This document shows positions 57,963-64,000 of a DNA stretch of 64,000 bases, piece after piece (positions within the stretch are counted from its first letter, which is position 1; each line of letters opens with the position of its first letter). The DNA comes from Streptomyces inusitatus (lineage in GTDB: Bacteria > Actinomycetota > Actinomycetes > Streptomycetales > Streptomycetaceae), in the NCBI RefSeq assembly GCF_014651115.1, contig NZ_BMWG01000002.1:1-64000 (forward strand), in the 5' to 3' direction. Below the pieces are notes generated by a model. It worked only from the letters and a program-made list of their open reading frames with translations, did no database searches and was not told where the DNA came from. A program made the translations under genes and the position numbers.

Positions 57963-59580
57963 GACGGATCCTCTGTCGGGTGAGGGCCAGCAGGTGGACG
58001 ATCTCCGGGGCGCGCAGGGCGAGTCCGGCGGCGGTGAAGACGGCGGGGACGAGCAGGGCGCCGAGCGCCAGGCTCAGCAGCGGGTCGGCGGTGAGCGGCG
58101 CGGCCAGCCACCCGGCCAGGGCCGCCGCTCCGGCCGCCGCGCCGAGCCGGGCGAGGGTGCGGCCGATCGCCCCGACCTCGATGGCGACCACCCGGGAGCC
58201 GAGCCCGAAGAGCAGCAGCAGCGCGGTGGCGCAGATTCCGGCGGCGTTGGCGGCGGCGATCCCGTACACCCCCCACGGTCCGGCGGCGGCCGTCCCGGCG
58301 GCGACGGTGACGATCAGTCCGGCGGCCATCGCGGCGAACGGGTACCAGGTGGGCCGTCCGGCGGAGAAGAAGGGTCTGCCGAGCGCGCCGACGAGGGTGT
58401 GGCCGAGGAGTCCGGCGGCGTACACCCGCATGACGGCGGCGGTGGTCCCGGTGTCCTCGGCGGTGAAGGCCCCGCGCTGGAAGAGGACTTCGACCAGCTC
58501 GGGCGCGTACCCCAGGATGAGCGCCGTGCCGAGGAGCACCACCAGGCCCGCGAGGGCGAGGTCGTTCTCGACCCGGCGGCGGGCCCCTTCACGGTCACCG
58601 GCGGCGACGGCCTTGGCGATCACGGGGAAGGTGACGGTGCAGAACATCAGCGACAGGACCATCGGCAGCTGCGCGACCTTCTGCGCGTAGTTGAGATGGG
58701 AGATCGCCCCGCCGGGGAGCGACGAGGCGAGGAAGCGTTCGACCAGGACCTGCGACTGGCGGCCGGCCGCGAAGAGCATGATCGGCGCGACGACGGCGAA
58801 GCCGACGAGCGGGGGCGCGAGACGGGGTCCCGCTCGCCGGGGGCGGCGGGCGGCGCGCCAGGCGGTCCGGCGGAGGAAGGCGGGGAGCTGGACGAGGACC
58901 ATCAGTACGCCGCCGACGGCGACTCCGGCGGCGGCGGCGCGTACGCCCCAGAGGGAGTTGAGCAGCAGGGTGGTGCCGATGATGCCGATGTTGGAGGCGA
59001 TGTAGACCCCGGCGGGCGGCAGAAAGCTCCCGTGGGCGCGCAGGACGGCGCTGAAGTAACCGGCGGTGCCGTAGGTGAGGACGGTGAGCGCGGTGAGACG
59101 GGTGCAGTCGACGGCGAGCGCGGGGTCGGCGAAGCCGGGGGCGAGGGCCCGGACGAACTGGGGGGCGAAGAGGATCAGCAGCCCGGTGAGGGCGGCGAGC
59201 GCGCCGAGCAGCCGGGGGAGGGTCGCGGCGACCAGCTCGCTCACGGGGTCCTGGCCGCTGGTGCGGGCCGCGGCGGCGCGACGGGTGATGGCGTGGCTGA
59301 AGGCGGGGACGAGCAGGAGGGCCATCGCGTCCTCGATGAGGAGGGTCGCGGCCATCTCGGGGACGGTCCAGGCGATGAGGAAGGCGTCGCTCTCGGTGCT
59401 CGCGCCGTAGATCCGGGCGATGGTCTGGTCGCGTACGAGCCCCAGCAGCGCCCCGGCGACGGTGAGTCCGGCGGTGACCGCCGCCGCCCGCGCGAGGAAC
59501 CTCCCGAGCGGCGGGGGGCCGGGTGCCAGGACGGGAGGCGGGGGCACGGACTCCGGGGCCGGGGGCGTCGGGCCGGTCAC
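57952..59580 (-). CDS. MurJ/Wzx-like lipid flippase (MVF superfamily)
   Basis: A 542-residue MATE-like flippase with about 13-14 helices. ARAAAVTAGLTVAGALLGLVRDQTIARIYGAS matches the MurJ N-terminus, and AFSHAITRRAAAARTSG, SHLNYAQKVAQLPMVLSLMFCTVTFPVIAK and RGAFTAEDT are family blocks. In a polysaccharide operon it most likely flips the lipid-linked repeat unit (Wzx function) rather than lipid II. The GTG at 59580 overlaps the previous stop by GTGA. Confidence 0.9.
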   Translation of the reverse strand: MTGPTPPAPESVPPPPVLAPGPPPLGRFLARAAAVTAGLTVAGALLGLVRDQTIARIYGASTESDAFLIAWTVPEMAATLLIEDAMALLLVPAFSHAITRRAAAARTSGQDPVSELVAATLPRLLGALAALTGLLILFAPQFVRALAPGFADPALAVDCTRLTALTVLTYGTAGYFSAVLRAHGSFLPPAGVYIASNIGIIGTTLLLNSLWGVRAAAAGVAVGGVLMVLVQLPAFLRRTAWRAARRPRRAGPRLAPPLVGFAVVAPIMLFAAGRQSQVLVERFLASSLPGGAISHLNYAQKVAQLPMVLSLMFCTVTFPVIAKAVAAGDREGARRRVENDLALAGLVVLLGTALILGYAPELVEVLFQRGAFTAEDTGTTAAVMRVYAAGLLGHTLVGALGRPFFSAGRPTWYPFAAMAAGLIVTVAAGTAAAGPWGVYGIAAANAAGICATALLLLFGLGSRVVAIEVGAIGRTLARLGAAAGAAALAGWLAAPLTADPLLSLALGALLVPAVFTAAGLALRAPEIVHLLALTRQRIRHVR

Positions 59581-61007
59581 GCGGCGGTCGTCGCTTCCCG
59601 GCCGGTGGCGGCGGTCCCGGTGACCCCGGTGGTCCCGGCGGCGGGGGCCATCGCCCACCAGGCCGCCAGGCCCAGGACGACGCCGGTCAGCACGGTCGAG
59701 GGGCCGCCGATGTCGGCGTAGAGGAAGTCCACGGTCTGCCAGAGCATCAGCGCCACGGCGATCAGCCCGCAGTCAGCCGCCGCCGCGCGCCCGCGCCACC
59801 GACTCCGATGCCGTACCAGCCGTACCAGCCGTACCACCCCGGCGGTCAGGATCGCCGCCCAGCCGCCCGCGAAGGCGGTGAGACCGATCAGCCCCTGCTC
59901 ACTGAGGATCAGCAGATACATGTTGTGCGGCGAGAGCAGCGGCTGATGCCGGAAGGCGAAGCCCGCGCCCGCCGTGTCGGCCGCCGAGGAGAGGCCGATC
60001 GAGGCGTGGCCGTCGCGGTGGGCGGGGAAGCCCTTGAGGCCGACGCCGGTGACCGGGGTCTGCCGCCACATGCTCCCGGCGGCGGCCCACATCGCGTAGC
60101 GGTCGGTCACCGAGCGGTCGGGGGCCTCCGTGACCCGGGTGATGCTGCCGACCCGCTCGGAGATCAGCTGGGAGCCCACGCCGAGGCCGCCGACCAGGAC
60201 GACCGCGGCCGCCGCCAGCACGGCCAGCGTCTTGGCCGCCCGCCGCAGGCCGGTGAGCGCGAGCACGACCGTACCGGCGGCGGCCGTGGCGATCCACGCG
60301 CCCCGGCTGAAGGACAGCGCGAGCGGTACGGCGAGGGCCGCCGCGAGGGCGAGCGCGGCGGGGCGCAGCCATCGGGGCGCGTTCGCGGGCGGGAGCAGGG
60401 CGATCGCGGCGGCGGCCAGCAGGCCGTAGGCGACGACGGTGGCCATGCCCATGACGTCGGTGGGGCCGAAGGTGCCGACGGCGCGGATGTTCTCGCCCAT
60501 GTAGGACGCGCCGGTGGCGGTGGCGTACTGGTGGAGTCCGAGCGCGCCCTGCACGACCGCGAGGGCGACGAGCGCGGCGGCGAGCAGCCGGACGTCCCGG
60601 GCGTCCCGGAGCGAGAGCAGCACGGCGGCCGGGACCAGGACGAAGACCTGGAGATGGCGGACGAGTCCGGGCAGCGCGGCGGCCGGGTCGGCCGCGGTGA
60701 CGGTGGCGAGGGCGAGGGCGGCGACCGGCAGCGCGAGGACGAGCGCGGCGGCCGGGGTCAGCGGGCGGGCGCGCGTTCGGAGCAGCCGGAGGGCGACGAA
60801 CAGCACGAGGGCTGCGGAGGCGAGGTCGGCGGGGGCCGGGCCGCGCGAGCCGAGCCCGTCGCCGGCCGGGAGCGGCGCGGCGAGCAGCAGCACGGTCGCG
60901 AGCAGCGGCAGCAGCGGCAGCCAGTGGGCGGGGCCGGGCCGCCGCCCGGGCCGGTCGGGCCGGTCGGCGGCGCTCGGGGCGGCGGGCGCGGACTGGAGCA
61001 GGGCCAT
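59577..61007 (-). CDS. O-antigen ligase / Wzy-like polymerase family membrane protein
   Basis: A 476-residue polytopic protein with about 11-12 helices and one long outer loop (VLVGGLGVGSQLISERVGSITRVTEAPDRSVTDRYAMW then MWRQTPVTGVGLKGFPAHRDGHAS; RHQPLLSPHNMYLLILSEQGLIGL). The GVG-x(n)-HNxYL pattern is the O-antigen ligase/polymerase (Wzy_C) signature. In this locus it probably polymerises repeat units or attaches the polymer to its anchor. It lies three bases after the sugar transferase stop. Confidence 0.9.
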   Translation of the reverse strand: MALLQSAPAAPSAADRPDRPGRRPGPAHWLPLLPLLATVLLLAAPLPAGDGLGSRGPAPADLASAALVLFVALRLLRTRARPLTPAAALVLALPVAALALATVTAADPAAALPGLVRHLQVFVLVPAAVLLSLRDARDVRLLAAALVALAVVQGALGLHQYATATGASYMGENIRAVGTFGPTDVMGMATVVAYGLLAAAAIALLPPANAPRWLRPAALALAAALAVPLALSFSRGAWIATAAAGTVVLALTGLRRAAKTLAVLAAAAVVLVGGLGVGSQLISERVGSITRVTEAPDRSVTDRYAMWAAAGSMWRQTPVTGVGLKGFPAHRDGHASIGLSSAADTAGAGFAFRHQPLLSPHNMYLLILSEQGLIGLTAFAGGWAAILTAGVVRLVRLVRHRSRWRGRAAAADCGLIAVALMLWQTVDFLYADIGGPSTVLTGVVLGLAAWWAMAPAAGTTGVTGTAATGREATTAA

Positions 61008-61010
61008 CGC

Positions 61011-62492
61011 TCAGCTTCCTCCGAGCCGCAGGAGCGAGGCCGCCGTGCGGGCCAGGATGCACACGTCCCGCCAGGGCGACCAGGTCTCGATGTAGTGGTT
61101 GTCGAAGCGGGCCCGCTCCTCGATGGAGGTGTCGCCGCGCAGCCCGTGGATCTGGGCGAGGCCGGTGATTCCGGCGGGCATCCGGTGGCGGGCCTGGTAG
61201 CCGGGGTGGACATGGCTGAACTTGGCGACGAAGTAGGGCCGTTCGGGCCGGGGTCCCACCAGGCTCATGTCGCCGCGCAGCACATTCCACAGCTGGGGCA
61301 GCTCATCGAGCGAGGTGCGGCGGAGCAGACTGCCGGTGGTGGACATCCGGCGGTCGAAGGCGACGTTCCACAGGGTGGCGGACTCGTGTTCGTCGGCGGG
61401 GCTCAGGGTGCGGAACTTCAGCAGAGTGAACGGTTTTCCGCCGAGGCCGACGCGCTCCTGGCGGAAGATGACGCCGCCGGGCCCGTCCGCGATGCGCACG
61501 GCGAGCGCGCAGACCGCCATCACGGGCGCGGCGAGGATCAGCGCGGCGGCGGCGACGACGGTGTCGATGACGCGTTTGACGGCGCGGGCGACGGGCCGGT
61601 GCAGGGCCGCGCGGAGGGGGCGTACGGAGAGTCCCCACAGATGGTCGTGGCCGACGGCCCGGCTCCAGGTGTTGCCCGCGGCCGCTCCCCCCTCGACCAG
61701 CCAGAGCCGGCAGCCGTGCCGGGCGAAGAGCCGCAGCAGGGCGGCGGTCTCGGTGTCGGGTCCGGGCGGTTCGGTGAAGAGCGCGTGCCGCACGGCGTGT
61801 CCGCCCACGGCCCGGGCGACGGCCTGCCGGGTGGTGAGGAGGGGCAGCGGTCCGCCGCCGTCGTCGGGGGCGGCGGCGATCTGGCCGACCGGGCGCATGC
61901 CGTACTCGGGGCGGGCGGTCAGGGCCCGGGTGACCTGCTGGGCGAGCGCGCCCCGGCCGACGACGAGCACGGATTGCGGCCGGCGCGCGGCGGCCCTGCG
62001 GCGGCCCAGGTGGACGAGGCCCCGGGCGGCGCAGCAGAACGCGGTCTGGGTGAGCACGGCGAGGACGAGTTCCCGCCAGCCGATGGCGTACCGGCTGTCG
62101 TGGGCGGTCAGCGCCTCGGTGAGGACGAGCCACTGAAGCAGGGCGAGCCCGGCGACGGTGGGCGCTTCGGCGAGCGCGGACGGGGAGAGGCTGGGGCGGT
62201 ACAGGCCCCGGCAGGCGTGCAGGGCGGGCTGGAGGAGTACGAGCAGGGCGAGCACGGCGAGCGGGAGGCGGCCGGGGGCGGGCAGCAGGGCGGCGGTGAG
62301 CGCCGGGGCGAGCGCGTCGGCGGCGAGCAGCGCGGCCACCGGTCCGCGTCCGCCGGTGGCGGGCCGGGCCGGGGAGAGCGCCCTCGTCCGGGGGCGGGCC
62401 GGGCCGCGCGGCGGGTGCAGGGCGGTGGTCATGGGTCCGGCCCCGGCCAGGGGCCGGGCGGTGTGGGGCGCTGGAACGCTCTCCGTCGTCAT
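61011..62492 (-). CDS. Polyprenyl glycosylphosphotransferase (initiating sugar transferase)
   Basis: A 493-residue WbaP/PssY-type enzyme that starts the repeat unit by moving a sugar-1-phosphate onto undecaprenyl phosphate. It has about four N-terminal helices (50-165), a Rossmann-like middle (SVLVVGRGALAQQVTRAL), one membrane re-entrant helix (VKRVIDTVVAAAALILAAPVMAVCALAV) and a catalytic domain with IFRQERVGLGGKPFTLLKFRTL, TSLDELPQLWNVLRGDMSLVGPRPE and GITGLAQIHG. The first helix region is short and Ala/Pro-rich. The ATG at 62492 overlaps the upstream glycosyltransferase by ATGA. Confidence 0.93.
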   Translation of the reverse strand: MTTESVPAPHTARPLAGAGPMTTALHPPRGPARPRTRALSPARPATGGRGPVAALLAADALAPALTAALLPAPGRLPLAVLALLVLLQPALHACRGLYRPSLSPSALAEAPTVAGLALLQWLVLTEALTAHDSRYAIGWRELVLAVLTQTAFCCAARGLVHLGRRRAAARRPQSVLVVGRGALAQQVTRALTARPEYGMRPVGQIAAAPDDGGGPLPLLTTRQAVARAVGGHAVRHALFTEPPGPDTETAALLRLFARHGCRLWLVEGGAAAGNTWSRAVGHDHLWGLSVRPLRAALHRPVARAVKRVIDTVVAAAALILAAPVMAVCALAVRIADGPGGVIFRQERVGLGGKPFTLLKFRTLSPADEHESATLWNVAFDRRMSTTGSLLRRTSLDELPQLWNVLRGDMSLVGPRPERPYFVAKFSHVHPGYQARHRMPAGITGLAQIHGLRGDTSIEERARFDNHYIETWSPWRDVCILARTAASLLRLGGS

Positions 62493-63682
62493 CGCTTGGC
62501 GCTCTTCCTGGTCGGGGGGTGGTGCGGCAGCAGTAGGTCCCGGTAGAGGTCGAGTACGGCGGCGGCGGTGGCGCGCACATCGCCGGTGGCCCGGACATGG
62601 GCCCGGGCCTCGCCGCCGAGCGCGGCGCGCAGCCCGGCGTCGGTGAGCAGCGCGGCGACGGCCGCCGCGAGGGCTCCCGGGTCGCCCGGCGGTACGAGGC
62701 TGTGCCGCCGGTGGCCGGGTGGGAGGCTCTCGCCCGCCCCGCCGACGTCGGTCACCACGACGGGCCGTCCGCAGGCCATGGCCTCCAGCGGGGCGAGCGC
62801 CATCCCCTCCCAGCGGGAGGGGAGCACGAGCAGGTCGGCGGCGCGCAGCCAGGGGCCGGTGTCGGGGACCGCGCCCGCGAACAGGACGCCGGGGGGCGCG
62901 TCGCGGACGAGGTGTTCGCGGTCGGGTCCGTCGCCGACGAGCAGCAGCCGGGCGGCGGGGACGCGGGCGAGCACCCGGGGCCAGGCGGTGAGGAGGGTGT
63001 CCTGTCCTTTCTGCCGGCAGAGCCGGCCGACGCAGACCACGAGGGGCGCGTCGGCGGGTACGTCGCCGAGCGCGTCGAGGGAGGCCCGGGCGGTGCGGCG
63101 GTCGTCCTCGGGGGCGAGTCCGTCGGCGGGGGCGAAGTGGCCGAGGTCGACGCCGTTGCGGATGACGGCCCAGCGGGCGGCGATACCGGCGCGTTCGCCG
63201 GTCCGGCGCTCGCTCTCGCTGACGCACAGGGTGCGGGTGCTCCAGCGGGTGGCGTACCGCTCCCAGGTCAGCGCGGCCCGGGCGGTGCGGCCCGCGACGG
63301 CCTCGAAGGACCAGGCGTGCGGCTGGAAGACGGTGGGGACGCGCCCTCTGACGGCGAGCCGGGCGGCGAGGCCCGCCTTGGCGCTGTGGGCGTGCACCAG
63401 ATGGGGCCGGTCGCGGCGGATCAGCCGCCCGGCGGCGAGGACTTCGACGGGGAGTCCGGGGCCCGGTTCGCGCGCCGCGTTCCACAGCCGCACCCGGGCG
63501 CCCGCGGCCTCGGCGCGGTCGGCGAGTTCGCCGCCGGGCGGGCAGGCCACGATCGCCCGTACTCCTTCGGCGGTCTGCGCCCGGACCAGATCGGTGACGA
63601 CGCGTGCGACTCCGCCCTCCACCGGCTGCACCAGATGGAGAATCGTCGGTCGGCTCGGCTCGGTCCGGCTTTCTTGCGGCAC
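62489..63682 (-). CDS. Glycosyltransferase family 4
   Basis: A 397-residue GT-B transferase. ILHLVQPVEGGVARVVTDLV and HLVHAHSAKAGLAARLA form the N-terminal lobe; VIRNGVDLGHFAP, VGRLCRQKGQDTLL, LLLVGDGPDREHL and PSRWEGMALAPLEAMACGRPVVVTDVGG (EX7E) the donor lobe. RWEGMALAPLEAM suggests a retaining transferase adding an early sugar. It is the first gene of the overlapping operon, 90 bases downstream of the partial gene at the right edge. Confidence 0.92.
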   Translation of the reverse strand: MPQESRTEPSRPTILHLVQPVEGGVARVVTDLVRAQTAEGVRAIVACPPGGELADRAEAAGARVRLWNAAREPGPGLPVEVLAAGRLIRRDRPHLVHAHSAKAGLAARLAVRGRVPTVFQPHAWSFEAVAGRTARAALTWERYATRWSTRTLCVSESERRTGERAGIAARWAVIRNGVDLGHFAPADGLAPEDDRRTARASLDALGDVPADAPLVVCVGRLCRQKGQDTLLTAWPRVLARVPAARLLLVGDGPDREHLVRDAPPGVLFAGAVPDTGPWLRAADLLVLPSRWEGMALAPLEAMACGRPVVVTDVGGAGESLPPGHRRHSLVPPGDPGALAAAVAALLTDAGLRAALGGEARAHVRATGDVRATAAAVLDLYRDLLLPHHPPTRKSAKR

Positions 63683-63772
63683 GTGCGGCTCTCTTGTGTG
63701 GCTCGGGCTCGGGCTCGGACGAGCGGTGCGGCGGCGGGGCAGCGGCAGGGCGGTCGCGGGGCGGGGTGGGGT

Positions 63773-64000
63773 TCAGCGGCGGGTGTCCGTCTGCGCGAAG
63801 AGGACGCCGAGGCCGTATCCGCCCGTCCCGGCGTCGAAGAGGAAGGTGAGACGGGTGCCGCCGGCGGTCAGCGCGGGGCCGATGTCGAACACGTCGGAGT
63901 CGTAGCCGAGGGTGTTCGAGTGGGCGGGCTGCCGGCTGATCGCGCCCTCGGGTCCGGTGATGGTGGAATTCATGACGTCGGTGGCGGGATTGGCCGTGTC
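63773..64000 (-). CDS. C-terminal part of a secreted protein (partial, runs off the window)
   Basis: Seventy-five codons ending at TGA (63773-63775). The frame stays open to the window edge, with residues DTANPATDVMNSTITGPEG before the first internal Met. HSNTLGYDSDVFDIGPALTAGGTRLTFLFDAGTGGYGLGVLFAQTD is a beta-rich extracellular motif of the kind found in DUF11/DUF3344-like surface proteins. The start, signal peptide and full domain set are outside. It may be the first gene of the polysaccharide operon or a separate secreted protein. Confidence 0.65.
   Translation of the reverse strand, partial: DTANPATDVMNSTITGPEGAISRQPAHSNTLGYDSDVFDIGPALTAGGTRLTFLFDAGTGGYGLGVLFAQTDTRR

Noticed and set aside
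57565..62546. Two rightward frames of about 720 and 1000 codons across the polysaccharide operon
   Set aside because: Low-complexity Gly/Glu/Arg composition with no motif, exactly antisense to well-supported genes.
1..64000. CRISPR arrays, tRNA/rRNA genes, transposases, integrases and att sites
   Set aside because: None was recognised on either strand. The only tandem repeats found are simple or coding repeats described above.

Overview
The window is high-GC actinobacterial DNA and almost certainly a Streptomyces chromosome. The evidence is third-position G/C bias, GTG starts, many ATGA/GTGA/TGATG gene junctions, a chaplin, a MelC1/MelC2 tyrosinase pair, a Flp/Tad pilus locus, secreted chitinase and zinc carboxypeptidase, and DUF5949- and DUF2079-type proteins. 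No rRNA, tRNA, CRISPR array or insertion sequence was seen. Most of it looks like chromosomal core or arm-proximal sequence. The first 2.4 kb (short orphan genes, one acetyltransferase) looks more accessory.

Layout. 1-2.4 kb: end of a helix-turn-helix protein, three small unknown genes and a GNAT acetyltransferase. 2.6-3.7 kb: ahpC-ahpD peroxide defence, ended by a strong hairpin. 3.8-8.8 kb: an AztABCD-type zinc importer with two AztD-like beta-propeller lipoproteins and a Zur-like palindrome between the divergent aztB and aztA. 8.8-19.8 kb: housekeeping and envelope genes (AI-2E-type transporter, SLT-fold muralytic enzyme, PIN-PhoH ATPase, isoprenyl transferase, aldo/keto reductase, HxlR regulator, DUF2079 membrane protein, prepilin peptidase, DUF192). 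19.8-33.3 kb: a complete leftward tad locus (CpaB, CpaE, two TadE-like proteins, CpaF, TadB, TadC, sensor kinase, LuxR-type regulator, Flp pilin, TadG-like protein, lipoprotein, OmpA-domain protein, membrane-anchored secreted protein), with the prepilin peptidase beside it.

33.7-37.1 kb: secreted GH18 chitinase with a DasR-like palindrome in its promoter, and a secreted M14 carboxypeptidase. 37.2-44.1 kb: a divergent catabolic cluster: GntP permease, RidA, IclR regulator and KDG-type PfkB kinase leftward; PLP cryptic D-serine-dehydratase-like deaminase and amidohydrolase deacylase rightward. Read together these genes suggest a route for N-acetyl-D-glucosaminate (the C1-oxidised chitin monomer) through D-glucosaminate and KDG to KDPG. 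This is the most interesting candidate system here. 44.1-48.9 kb: chaplin with a BldN-type promoter, tyrosinase melC1-melC2, a cytochrome P450, DUF5949 and a lipoprotein.

49.6-63.7 kb: a polysaccharide region. Eight tightly overlapping leftward genes encode two glycosyltransferases, a polyprenyl-phosphate sugar transferase, an O-antigen ligase/polymerase-like protein, a MurJ/Wzx-like flippase, a polysaccharide deacetylase, a Wzz-like protein without a kinase and a FemAB/CelD-like acyltransferase. Next to them are a GH26-like secreted glycosidase with a long Pro/Thr tail and a coupled ATP-grasp ligase/flavoprotein pair. Together they look like a Wzx/Wzy-type exopolysaccharide pathway with its own trimming and decorating enzymes. 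The right edge cuts a secreted-protein gene.
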